A stretch of DNA of 14,611 nucleotides from Verrucomicrobia bacterium UBA1731 (GTDB taxonomy: Bacteria > Verrucomicrobiota > Kiritimatiellia > RFP12 > UBA1067), in NCBI GenBank assembly GCA_002317575.1, contig DCIH01000031.1:3321-17931 (forward strand). The letters run 5' to 3'. Each line of letters opens with the position of its first letter. Within the stretch, counting starts at the first letter, position 1. The notes below the pieces were generated by a model. That model did not search any database. It was not told the DNA's origin and saw nothing but the letters and a program-made list of their open reading frames with translations. Of this stretch, positions 7,781-14,611 are shown in pieces. The position numbers and the translations under genes were made by a program.

Positions 7781-8439
7781 AGGAATCCGTTCTCCGCCAG
7801 CTTTTCCATCGTCAACCCGCCGCCCGCATCGGCGGCGTCCCCGTCGGACGACGCTTCCGTCTCCGCGCGTCTGACGGCATAGCGGCCGAGCACGTCCGAC
7901 TCGAGATTCACGCGGTCGCCGATCTTGAGCGCGCCCAGGTTCGTCTCGCGCGCCGTCGTCGGGATCACATCCACCGCGAGCCAATCCGCACCCAGTCCCG
8001 AAATCGTGAGCGACACGCCGTTCACGGCGATGGACCCCTTTTCGACGGACGCCGCCGCGATCGTGCGCGGGCACGCGAACATGAGCCGGAAGTCGCGCCC
8101 GCGCGGCGTGCGGCTCTTGAGCGCGCCGACGCCGTCCACATGACCCTGCACCACATGGCCGCCGAAACGGTCGCCCGCGCGCATCGCGCGCTCGAGGTTC
8201 ACCTTCGCGCCCGGCAGCAACCCCGCCAGCGTGGAACGCGTTTCGGTTTCACCCAGCACGTCCGCCGTGAAACGCGTCGCGTCGCAGTCCGCCACGGTGA
8301 GGCACACGCCGTTCACCGCCACCGACTCGCCCTTCGCGAGCAGTTCACGCCACGGCTCGAAGCCGAATTCGAGCACAAGCCCGCGGCCGCGCGAAACGCG
8401 TCGCACCGTGCCGACTTTCTCTATGAGCCCCGTGAACAT
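7777..8439 (-). CDS. ribE: Riboflavin synthase, alpha subunit
   Basis: Converts two molecules of 6,7-dimethyl-8-ribityllumazine into riboflavin and a pyrimidinedione, the last step of vitamin B2 synthesis; a cytosolic trimer. The 220 residues begin with the invariant MFTGLIE and show two lumazine-binding repeats. The first contains NGVCLTV (43-49), the second NGVSLTI (140-146), and they are joined by GGHVVQGHVDG (93-103). The protein ends in the usual short helix (LTMEKLAENGF). An Asp/Ala/Gly-rich insert at about 199-208 precedes this helix. GAGGA lies eight bases before the ATG. It follows nusB after 43 bases and overlaps the next gene by four bases. No FMN riboswitch is seen upstream, and the other rib genes are absent from the window. 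Called ribE here; ribC in E. coli usage. Confidence 0.96.
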   Translation of the reverse strand: MFTGLIEKVGTVRRVSRGRGLVLEFGFEPWRELLAKGESVAVNGVCLTVADCDATRFTADVLGETETRSTLAGLLPGAKVNLERAMRAGDRFGGHVVQGHVDGVGALKSRTPRGRDFRLMFACPRTIAAASVEKGSIAVNGVSLTISGLGADWLAVDVIPTTARETNLGALKIGDRVNLESDVLGRYAVRRAETEASSDGDAADAGGGLTMEKLAENGFL

Positions 8440-8482
8440 GACATGCGTCCTCAGAAGTCGACGGCGCCGGGCGCCGGAAATG

Positions 8483-9004
8483 TCACTTCGACGGCGTCCA
8501 TTCCCCTTCGGTCCTCTTCTGGACGATTTCCTTGGCGAGGTTGTCCAAGACGGCGTTCACGAACCGTCCGGACTTCGTTTCGGAGAAATACTTCGCGAGG
8601 TCCACGGACTCGTTGATCACGATCGCGGTGGGAACGTCCGCGCAGTTGAGGAGTTCCCACGCACCCAGGCGCAACACGTTGCGTTCGATCGTGCCCAGAC
8701 GATAAAGGCTCCAGTTCTTCAAATGCGTTTCGATGCGCGCGTCCAGGTCCGCGCGCTGCGCGCAAACGCCCCGCACGCGCGCCTCGGCGAACGCCTTCAT
8801 CTCCGCGAGCGCCTCGCGCACGGCCGGATCCTCGGCGCAGAACGCCTTTTTCACGCGTTCGCCGGCGGCAATGCGCTCGCGCTCGAGGTCCGCCTGCTGT
8901 TCCCAGAATTCCGCCACCGACGAATCGGCGTTCGCCGGCGGATTCAAATCGAACGACGCGAGAGCCATGAGCGCCCATTCGCGGGCCTGTCTGCGAGTGA
9001 CCAT
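8483..9004 (-). CDS. nusB: Transcription antitermination factor NusB
   Basis: NusB pairs with NusE (ribosomal protein S10) on boxA RNA and keeps RNA polymerase going through rRNA operons. The 173 residues start MVTRRQAREWALMAL, the usual N-terminal helix. The C-terminal half has LYRLGTIERNVLRLGAWELL (100-119), then IVINESVDLAKYF (128-140) and the hallmark RFVNAVLDNLAKEI (147-160). The protein is about 30 residues longer than E. coli NusB (139). The extra length is a charged stretch between helix 1 and the second helix (about residues 21-75). The start at 9004 is supported by GGAAAGG eight bases upstream (9013-9019); a longer in-frame extension to 9118 would run back into the permease gene and lacks family similarity. 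Neighbours are the permease, 22 bases before, and riboflavin synthase. Bacterial nusB often sits beside rib genes. Confidence 0.93.
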   Translation of the reverse strand: MVTRRQAREWALMALASFDLNPPANADSSVAEFWEQQADLERERIAAGERVKKAFCAEDPAVREALAEMKAFAEARVRGVCAQRADLDARIETHLKNWSLYRLGTIERNVLRLGAWELLNCADVPTAIVINESVDLAKYFSETKSGRFVNAVLDNLAKEIVQKRTEGEWTPSK

Positions 9005-9026
9005 GCTATCTGCCTTTCCGTAAAAA

Positions 9027-10124
9027 CTACCGTTGCCGCCAGAACATCCACGTGCCGACGACCAGGAAAACGACATGCGGTGCCAACGCGGCCGGCACGA
9101 CGGGAACCCAACCCACATACGCCAAGGCCATGCACCCGATGGAAATGCCGTAGAATGTGAAGAACATCCCGAGCGCGCCGAGGATGCCCTTGAATACGGA
9201 TTGGCGACCCGTGGCGATGCCGGCGGGGATCGCGAAAAGCGTGATTACCAGACACGCCAGCGGCGCAAGCGCCTGCGACCAGATGTTGTAGGTCATGCGG
9301 CGGCGCGCGGCGGCGGTCATGGACGGATGCGTTTTGACGAAACGGAGACGGTCGGCCACGGAATAATGGGACTCGTTGCGGTTCTGGAGCACGAAATCGA
9401 GGGGACTTTCCGCGAACGACGGGAACGGCAGCAGTTCCATCGCGTCGTGCTTCGGCGTCGGTGAAGGCGTCTCGACGCCCTGCGCGTTGAAGTGCAGGAA
9501 CACCGGACGGTGAAACCACCACTGGCCGTCAAGAAACTCGGCTTTGGGCGCCTTGATCGTGCGTTTGCGCACGCCGTTCGGATAGTCTTCGGCAATCGAG
9601 ACATCCACCAGCTCGGTCATGTCGGCGTCCAACGCGCGCGCAACATTCCATGTACGGTCGGCTGCGGCGTTGTGGTAGACGATGTTGACGGCCGTCACCA
9701 TGTCCGCAGCCTTGAAGCGGGCACTCCGGAAGGAGGCCGCCCACGACGCCTGGCGGGGCATGTAGCATTCGTTCACCCACGCGACGAAACAGGCCATCAG
9801 CGCGGCGGCGAACAGAAGCGGACGGACGATCGCGAAGAAGCCGATACCGCTCGCGCGCATGGCGATCAGCTCGGAATGGCGGCAGAAGTTCCACATCGTG
9901 TACAGCGTAGCGAGCATCAGACACGCCGGTGCGATGTACATGAAATACGGCGCCACATACCCCATGAAATAGGCGACCGTCACGGAAAACGGAGGTCTCG
10001 CCTCCACGATGCGGCTGAACGAACCGAAAAGCTCGAAAAGCGTGTAGATGGAGAGGAAGCCCACCATGCAGTAAAAGAGCGGAACGCAAAATTCCCGAAA
10101 GACGTATCGAAACAATATGCGCAT
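9027..10124 (-). CDS. LptF/LptG-family permease (YjgP/YjgQ)
   Basis: Predicted inner-membrane subunit of the Lpt ABC transporter that lifts lipopolysaccharide out of the inner membrane and passes it to the periplasmic bridge. At 365 residues the length is normal for the family. Membrane segments are visible at about 12-32, 50-75 and 97-117, then a large periplasmic beta-rich domain (about 120-275), then three more segments (about 280-300, 312-335, 340-360). The cytoplasmic loop CRHSELIAMRASGIG (81-95) matches the family motif around S-E-x-x-A-x-R-A-x-G that faces the ATPase. Only one such gene is present, so the LptF versus LptG assignment is open, as is its partner ATPase LptB. It is the first gene after a promoter only nine bases from the ATG, with no Shine-Dalgarno, and probably opens the six-gene operon. 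Confidence 0.92.
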   Translation of the reverse strand: MRILFRYVFREFCVPLFYCMVGFLSIYTLFELFGSFSRIVEARPPFSVTVAYFMGYVAPYFMYIAPACLMLATLYTMWNFCRHSELIAMRASGIGFFAIVRPLLFAAALMACFVAWVNECYMPRQASWAASFRSARFKAADMVTAVNIVYHNAAADRTWNVARALDADMTELVDVSIAEDYPNGVRKRTIKAPKAEFLDGQWWFHRPVFLHFNAQGVETPSPTPKHDAMELLPFPSFAESPLDFVLQNRNESHYSVADRLRFVKTHPSMTAAARRRMTYNIWSQALAPLACLVITLFAIPAGIATGRQSVFKGILGALGMFFTFYGISIGCMALAYVGWVPVVPAALAPHVVFLVVGTWMFWRQR

Positions 10125-10133
10125 TGGCCGGGT

Positions 10134-10162
10134 ATTCTACCAAGTCGCGCGCAATAACGCAA
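10134..10162 (-). promoter_or_regulatory. Sigma70-like promoter before the LptF/LptG-family gene
   Basis: Minus strand: -35 TTGCGT (10157-10162), 17-base spacer, -10 TAGAAT (10134-10139, five of six consensus). Only nine bases (ACCCGGCCA) separate the -10 box from the ATG, so the start site should fall about three bases before the coding region. The -35 match is weak (three of six). It is the only promoter candidate in the 74 bases between the operons. Confidence 0.6.
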
Positions 10163-10198
10163 ACGCATCAACGGCCGTTCGCAGGGCCGGGCGCGAAG

Positions 10199-11821
10199 TC
10201 ACTGGACATCACGGGACGTGAGGTCGGCGACCACATCGCCGGGCAACGTGAAGATCGCGTCGGAACCACCCACCACGGCATGACGGCCGCCGTCGGACGA
10301 CGCGTCGCCCAAAAGGATGCTTCGGCGCGGCGATTCGGCACTATCCAGCTCGATCACCAGCGTAAACGCCGGCTTCTCGAATCCGCACCGCGCGAAATCG
10401 GAGGATGTCGCCTCGAGCGTTTCGATCCGCGACGCAACAAGACCTTCCACGAGACGCGCCCTGAGACGTGCCGCACCAGACGCATCCCACGATGTCCCCG
10501 AGGCCGTCTTCACCGTCACACCCTTGAGCTGCGCGGCAGGCGAACGGAACACCGTCTTGTCGCGCAGATCGGCGAGACGCGCGCCGCCCAGCACCGTGGA
10601 CGCCGCCACATTCGCCGCAGGCCATGTCGTGGCGCCGGCCGTCAATGTGACGGAAAGTCCAGGTCCCTTCGGACGCACAGCGAGATCGGCCTGCTTCATG
10701 GACAACACGCGTGCGAGCACCTCCGCCGCCGTACGCGCGTCCGCCGGCGCCATCACGGGCGACTCGAGCCGCCATGCGCCATTGGCGCGGGACAACGCGA
10801 AAACGGTCTCGCCGGACGCGAACGAAACACTCGTGACGGCGTCCGCCGACACGGGAAACACGCGGGAATCCCTGAGCGCGGCCTCGCCGACGCCGCATGC
10901 CGACGCCAACGCGCCGTCCACGAGCACGAGCGTCTTGCCGTCGGGCGCGAGCGCGTATACGAGATTCGTCGCCGCCGCGGAACCGAAGACGATCTTCTCG
11001 GGCTCGCCCGAGACCGCCGAAACGACGACCGACAGCACATCGTCGCCCGTGATGCCGCCACGCGCGGGCGTCATGTCGGATGTCGCGAAATCGGCCACGC
11101 GCGCCTCCGCAAGCCGCCGCACGAGCGCGCCCACGGCCGCCGCGTCGGCGGGGGCGTCGGCGGGAGCCGACAGCCGCCAGCCGTCCCTCGTCCGGACCAG
11201 CTTGACGGGCGGCGCGTCGCCGCGCCGCAAGGCGAGACCCGTGACATCTTCCGCCGCACAACCGAAAAGCGCACGCCGACGAAAGCGGGACGCGGGACGG
11301 AGCGCGGCCTCGCGGACCGCCGCCGAAACGGTGAAGACGCCACGCACGCCGTCAACGCGCGCGTACACCTCGTCCGCCGAAGGTGTGGGACGCCCCAGAG
11401 AAAACGACTCCGTGCGGCCGGCGACGGAAAGCCGCACGACGGCCGCCGCCGGATCCAGCCCGAAATCCGCGAGCGAACGGCCGAGACGGGCGATTTCAGC
11501 ATCGGACAGCGCATCGCGGGAGCGGGCTTCGGCGAACGCGTCAAGAACCTCGAGCACCGCGGGCGTTTCCGCCCCGACGGCGACATCCCCTTCCAGCGTC
11601 CAGCGGCCGTCCGCGCCCTTTGTCAGCACCACGCGCCCGCGCGACGCGGACGCGCCCGCGTCAACTTCCACGCGGTCGACGGCATCCGCGGCGAAATGCG
11701 TCAGCGTCAGCCGGCGGTTCGCCGCCGCCGCGTCGCGCGCATGCCAGACGGAAACGGCCAGCACGAGCGCCAGCAGCGCGGAGCCCGCGACGAAAAACGC
11801 CAGCGACCGGAAATTGCTCAT
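10199..11821 (-). CDS. DUF4340-type membrane-anchored protein of the Gld-like ABC cluster
   Basis: 540 residues with one N-terminal membrane segment (about 6-26, SLAFFVAGSALLALVLAVSV); the rest is probably periplasmic. The body is built of repeated units. Each has a W-x-L segment and an acidic Pro/Ala stretch before a helix: WTLEGD (74-79), WRLSAPADAPAD (215-226) and WRLESPVMAPAD (350-361). Three R-x-x-x-V/A-F stretches followed by a V-T/K-x-V strand lie near 174-198, 317-334 and 420-437. This pattern is characteristic of DUF4340 proteins, which in many bacteria sit next to GldG-like genes and an ABC-2 exporter. The biochemical role is unknown; an extracytoplasmic accessory of the transporter is the likely reading. 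The ATG overlaps the preceding stop as ATGA and has GGAGG five bases upstream. It ends the three-gene operon. Very Ala-rich, like its neighbours. Confidence 0.82.
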   Translation of the reverse strand: MSNFRSLAFFVAGSALLALVLAVSVWHARDAAAANRRLTLTHFAADAVDRVEVDAGASASRGRVVLTKGADGRWTLEGDVAVGAETPAVLEVLDAFAEARSRDALSDAEIARLGRSLADFGLDPAAAVVRLSVAGRTESFSLGRPTPSADEVYARVDGVRGVFTVSAAVREAALRPASRFRRRALFGCAAEDVTGLALRRGDAPPVKLVRTRDGWRLSAPADAPADAAAVGALVRRLAEARVADFATSDMTPARGGITGDDVLSVVVSAVSGEPEKIVFGSAAATNLVYALAPDGKTLVLVDGALASACGVGEAALRDSRVFPVSADAVTSVSFASGETVFALSRANGAWRLESPVMAPADARTAAEVLARVLSMKQADLAVRPKGPGLSVTLTAGATTWPAANVAASTVLGGARLADLRDKTVFRSPAAQLKGVTVKTASGTSWDASGAARLRARLVEGLVASRIETLEATSSDFARCGFEKPAFTLVIELDSAESPRRSILLGDASSDGGRHAVVGGSDAIFTLPGDVVADLTSRDVQ

Positions 11822-13848
11822 GAGCGCCTCCCGCGCACGACGAACAAAAACGCGAACAGCGCGAACAGCGCCGGCCAAGCGGCCGTCGCCGCGACGCCGA
11901 GGGACAACCACCCGTCGCGCGACAGTCCGGACAGAAGGACATCCGACCCGGTGTCGGGCGCGGTCGACGCGTCAAGACCGGCCAACCACGAAAAGGCATT
12001 CAGGAGAAACGCAAGGTTCGCGTTCGCGCGCGAGGCGAGCGCGCCGTTCAGTGCGAACGAGGCGTCGCCGACCACCACGACGCGCGTGGGCCGGAGCGCC
12101 AGATCGCCGGACAATTCGCCGCCGCGCTCGATGGCTACGGACAGCGCGGCGCCGGCGGCGTCCTTGACGAGCGGCACGGCGCCCGCCGCATTGACCGCGG
12201 ACGCACCGGCGGCGAACACGAGGCGCGTGCCGGCAAGCGGACGGGTGACGGGATGGGCGCCGAAATCGGAAGCCGGCGAATTGCCACCGCCGTCCAGCCC
12301 GGAGAGCGCGACGTCGCGCGGCGCGAAGGAAACGCCCCAACGGCCTAGAAGAGCGTCGGCGCCGGCGCGGGAACGGCCGTCGGTGAGCACGAGAAGCCGG
12401 CCGCCCTTCTTCAGGTATGCGTCGAACCGCGCCGTTTCGGCGGCCGAAAACGCCGTGCGGGCGCCGGCCACCGCGATCGCGGCGCCATCCTCGGGCAACG
12501 CGGCATCGGGCGGCAGCGTCTCCGAACGGTAACCGCCCTGACGCAACGCGCGGGCAAGATCGCTCAACCCGAACGCGGCGTCGTGGTCCGCCGGCGCGCT
12601 TTCGCCGTGTCCGGTCGTCCAATAGACGACTTCGCGGCGCGCCGGCAGCGACAGGCGCTGCAGCGCACTGGCGCAGGCCGACTCGTCCGCCTCGGTGACG
12701 CCGAGCACCACCGTGCGACGGCCGCGGCCGAACACGAGCGAACCTTCCGGCACGCCGTCGCGCACGAGGTGCGCGGCCTTGCCGACATCCCAGCGCGGAT
12801 CGACGAATTCGACGGCGATGGCGGCACCGCCCAGCGCCTCGGACTCCGCGGCCAACTGGCGCAGGAGACGGGCGACGGGACGGAAATCGCGCGAGGCGCG
12901 AGAGAGGAAACATGTCACCGGCGTCTCGCCCCGGCCGTCCGCAAGGATCTGCAGCGTCCGCGCCGAAAAACCCGCGCGGCGAACGCCGAACGACATGTCG
13001 AATGTGCGATCGAAACGCATGGCGCAGGCGCACAGCAAACAGGTGAAGACGAACGCCGAGAACACGGTGAGCGAGGTGGAGGCCTTCAGCGCGCCGAGCC
13101 CGCGCACGCCCGCGAACCGGCTGCCCGCGAGGACCTTGGAGCCGGCGAACAGGGCGAACAGTCCGAACGCAATGTAGAACGCGACGGCGGCGACGGACGC
13201 GTAGGCGTCGGCGAAATCGACGGCGTGCGCGACGCACGGCAACTCCGCCAATCGCCCGCGCAGCACGGGATTCCACTGCAGCGCGGCACGGAAGAGCCCG
13301 TACGGAAGCATCAGCGTGAACACCAGCGACGCCACGGCGGACACAGCCGCCGACCGCACGCACACGCTCGCCAGGCAACCGACCGCCACGGCGAAGAACG
13401 CCTCGAGCGCCAGACCGCCGAACGCCGGCGCAAACGACAGCACGGAAAGCTGCGGCGCCAGCGCGGGCGCGAACCACGGCAGCACGAACACGGGCACGGC
13501 GGCGGACAGCAGCAGCGCACCGCACGCATGCGCATAGACGCCCAGAAACCGACCGAGGAAAAGCGCGCGTTCGGTCACGGGCGCGCAAAGCAGCAGATCG
13601 CGCCTGCCGTCATCAAGCGAGCCGGCCCACGCATGCATCGACAACAGCGCCGACAGGAGCGGAACCGTCCACGCCGCCGCCCGCGCCCAGGTCTCGGACA
13701 CCGTGGCACGCGCGCCTTCGGCCGCGAAAAGGCCGTGCACCGTCAACGCGCCCGCGAACGCCAGGAAGAACGCGACCGACCACGCGACCGACGGCTGCCG
13801 CGTCCACGCGCCGAATGTGCGAATGGCCATGATGCGGACGATTCTCAT
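11818..13848 (-). CDS. Fused ABC-2 permease and GldG-like (ABC_transp_aux) protein
   Basis: 676 residues joining two proteins that are separate in gliding Bacteroidetes (GldF and GldG). Residues about 1-240 are an ABC-2 type permease with hydrophobic segments near 22-42, 58-75, 103-127, 137-160, 164-187 and 215-238. A further segment at 258-277 begins the GldG-like part, followed by a periplasmic domain (about 285-630) and a closing membrane segment (650-671). GldG hallmarks are VVYWTTGHGES (407-417), GGRLLVLTDGRS (482-493) and VVVGDASFALNGAL (590-603) with NLAFLLNAFSWL (611-622). It should form the membrane part of an exporter with the ATPase encoded just upstream; the cargo is unknown. Start and stop both make ATGA overlaps with the neighbours, and GGAGG lies ten bases before the ATG. 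The presence of gld-like genes does not by itself imply gliding. Confidence 0.87.
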   Translation of the reverse strand: MRIVRIMAIRTFGAWTRQPSVAWSVAFFLAFAGALTVHGLFAAEGARATVSETWARAAAWTVPLLSALLSMHAWAGSLDDGRRDLLLCAPVTERALFLGRFLGVYAHACGALLLSAAVPVFVLPWFAPALAPQLSVLSFAPAFGGLALEAFFAVAVGCLASVCVRSAAVSAVASLVFTLMLPYGLFRAALQWNPVLRGRLAELPCVAHAVDFADAYASVAAVAFYIAFGLFALFAGSKVLAGSRFAGVRGLGALKASTSLTVFSAFVFTCLLCACAMRFDRTFDMSFGVRRAGFSARTLQILADGRGETPVTCFLSRASRDFRPVARLLRQLAAESEALGGAAIAVEFVDPRWDVGKAAHLVRDGVPEGSLVFGRGRRTVVLGVTEADESACASALQRLSLPARREVVYWTTGHGESAPADHDAAFGLSDLARALRQGGYRSETLPPDAALPEDGAAIAVAGARTAFSAAETARFDAYLKKGGRLLVLTDGRSRAGADALLGRWGVSFAPRDVALSGLDGGGNSPASDFGAHPVTRPLAGTRLVFAAGASAVNAAGAVPLVKDAAGAALSVAIERGGELSGDLALRPTRVVVVGDASFALNGALASRANANLAFLLNAFSWLAGLDASTAPDTGSDVLLSGLSRDGWLSLGVAATAAWPALFALFAFLFVVRGRRS

Positions 13849-14516
13849 GACAGCAACGCCTCCGCTTCGGCCTTCGTCGCCGCGACATGGGCCCTGCCGC
13901 CCTTCAGCACCAGAAAACGGTTGGCGAACGCGGCAAACTCGTCCAGCTCATGCCCGGCCACGACCACGCTCGCGAAACTCGCCAGCCCCGCGAGGATGTC
14001 GCGCACGCCGGCGCGGGCCGCACGGTCGAGCCCCGCCATCGGATCGTCGAGCAGCAGATAGCGCGGCCTGAGCAGAATCGCCTCGGCCAGCGCCACGCGC
14101 TTGCGCGTCCCCTGCGACAACGCGCCGATGCGCCGGTTCGCCACGGCGCCCAGCGCGCACGCGTCCAGCGCCTCCTGCACGCGGTGGCGGATCTTCTTGG
14201 ACGCCTCGCCCTTCAGCTTCGCGCGGAACTTGAGATACTGCTTCACCGTGAGGTCGTCTTCGGCCGCCGCCGACTCGGAAAGGTATCCCAGGTGACGACG
14301 GTAGCGCACGGGAAAACGGAACACGTCGAAATCTTCGGCGAACACGCTGCCGCCGCTCGGCAGACGCACGCCGGCGAGCACCTGCAGCAGCGTCGTCTTG
14401 CCGGCGCCGTTGGCGCCGAGCAGCGCCACGGTCTCGCCCGAAGCGACCGAAAACGTCACCCCGTTCAACACCGGACGCGCATCGTAACCGAAGGAAAGAT
14501 TTTCCACCTGAATCAT
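13845..14516 (-). CDS. ABC transporter ATP-binding protein (GldA-like)
   Basis: 223-residue cytosolic ATPase that should power the ABC-2 permease encoded next. Visible motifs: Walker A GANGAGKT (34-41), a Q-loop region around LGYLSES (76-82) where Glu replaces the usual Gln, signature LSQGT (133-137), Walker B YLLLDDP (153-159), D-loop AGLD (161-164) and switch histidine H189 in AGHELDE. The catalytic glutamate after Walker B is Asp (D158) here, a conservative but uncommon change that may slow hydrolysis. Length is normal for the gliding/Nos-type ABC-2 ATPases. It is the first gene of the operon, its ATG sits nine bases after a -10 box, and its stop overlaps the permease start as ATGA. Family certain, substrate unknown. 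Confidence 0.93.
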   Translation of the reverse strand: MIQVENLSFGYDARPVLNGVTFSVASGETVALLGANGAGKTTLLQVLAGVRLPSGGSVFAEDFDVFRFPVRYRRHLGYLSESAAAEDDLTVKQYLKFRAKLKGEASKKIRHRVQEALDACALGAVANRRIGALSQGTRKRVALAEAILLRPRYLLLDDPMAGLDRAARAGVRDILAGLASFASVVVAGHELDEFAAFANRFLVLKGGRAHVAATKAEAEALLS

Positions 14517-14525
14517 CGGCCGAAA

Positions 14526-14554
14526 ATTTTATCAAAATTTCCCCTTGCGCACAA
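14526..14554 (-). promoter_or_regulatory. Sigma70-like promoter of the ABC operon
   Basis: Minus strand: -35 TTGTGC (14549-14554), 17-base spacer, -10 TAAAAT (14526-14531). The -10 box lies inside a small AT-rich palindrome, AAATTTT-GAT-AAAATTT. Nine bases (TTTCGGCCG) separate it from the ATG at 14516, which leaves a leader of about three bases and no Shine-Dalgarno. The -35 box overlaps that of the divergent tRNA promoter by two bases. Confidence 0.65.
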
Positions 14555-14573
14555 CCATTCGTTGTGCTATCAT
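14545..14573 (+). promoter_or_regulatory. Sigma70-like promoter of the tRNA-Leu gene
   Basis: Plus strand: -35 TTGCGC (14545-14550), 17-base spacer, -10 TATCAT (14568-14573). The bases just after the -10 box (ACGCGCC) form a GC-rich discriminator, common in stable-RNA promoters under stringent control. The predicted start near 14580 leaves about 14 bases of 5' leader for RNase P to remove before the tRNA begins. Confidence 0.65.
14549..14567. repeat. Perfect 7-bp inverted repeat, possible operator
   Basis: GCACAAC and GTTGTGC flank a 5-base centre. The dyad fills the spacer of the tRNA promoter and covers the -35 box of the ABC-operon promoter, so a protein bound here could affect both. It lies upstream of both predicted start sites, so it is unlikely to be an RNA hairpin of either transcript. 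No regulator family can be named from the sequence. Confidence 0.5.
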
Positions 14574-14593
14574 ACGCGCCGTTTTCAACACCT

Positions 14594-14611
14594 GCTCGGG
14601 TGGTGAAATTG
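14594..14611 (+). tRNA. tRNA-Leu, first 18 bases only (cut by window edge)
   Basis: GCTCGGG forms the 5' acceptor strand, followed by T8, G9 and the D-arm start GTGAAATTG, which is characteristic of bacterial tRNA-Leu (E. coli tRNA-Leu species share GYGAAATTGG here). The anticodon and the rest lie beyond base 14611, so the isoacceptor cannot be stated. A promoter sits at the expected distance upstream. Confidence 0.75.

Noticed and set aside
7781..8074. Upstream extension of the TPR-like protein to an ATG at 8074
   Set aside because: It would run inside riboflavin synthase and bury the signal-like segment in the middle of the protein. The GTG at 7780 fits the coupling and the leader.
7740..8480. 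FMN riboswitch or other rib control element near ribE
   Set aside because: The gene is mid-operon with a 43-base gap upstream and no structured leader.
10172..10189. Possible terminator hairpin (CGGCC/GGCCG, 8-base loop) after the DUF4340 gene
   Set aside because: The stem has only 5 bp and no T-run follows, so in GC-rich DNA it is not convincing as an intrinsic terminator.
10124..12532. Long plus-strand open frames opposite the DUF4340 and permease genes
   Set aside because: They are Arg-rich or Ser/Ala-rich without recognisable motifs and lie fully antisense to genes with clear family features.

Overview
The window is a GC-rich, gene-dense bacterial segment. All eight complete protein genes and one partial one lie on the minus strand, so they read from high to low coordinates. 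An LptF/LptG permease implies an LPS-bearing outer membrane, a twin-arginine leader implies a Tat system, and a glycyl radical enzyme implies an anaerobic life. Together with the GldF/GldG-like ABC cluster this fits an anaerobic Gram-negative, possibly of the Verrucomicrobiota/Kiritimatiellota (PVC) group. That placement is inferred from gene content only, with no marker gene to prove it.

Right end, 14517-14611: a short divergent control region. A plus-strand promoter leads into the first 18 bases of a tRNA-Leu gene cut by the window edge. An overlapping minus-strand promoter drives operon A. The two -35 boxes overlap and sit in a perfect 7-bp dyad.

Operon A, 14516 down to 10199: an ABC ATPase, an ABC-2 permease fused to a GldG-like domain, and a DUF4340 protein. 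They are joined by two ATGA start/stop overlaps and probably form one membrane complex.

Operon B, 10124 down to 780: a sigma70-like promoter at 10134-10162, then an LptF/LptG-family permease, nusB, riboflavin synthase (ribE), a membrane-anchored TPR-like protein of unknown role, a two-domain GH13+GH133 glycogen debranching enzyme, and a glycyl radical enzyme carrying a Tat leader. Spacing falls from tens of bases to GTGA and ATGA overlaps and then a 3-base gap, so the six genes are probably co-transcribed.

Left end, 702 down to 1: asd (aspartate-semialdehyde dehydrogenase), with its own promoter and Shine-Dalgarno, truncated by the window edge.

No insertion sequence, CRISPR array, integrase or phage gene was seen, and no gene-free stretch exceeds about 80 bases. 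The most unusual items are the Tat-leader glycyl radical enzyme, the animal/yeast-like layout of the debranching enzyme, two promoters placed so close to ATG that the mRNAs should be nearly leaderless, and the dyad-bearing divergent promoter beside tRNA-Leu.
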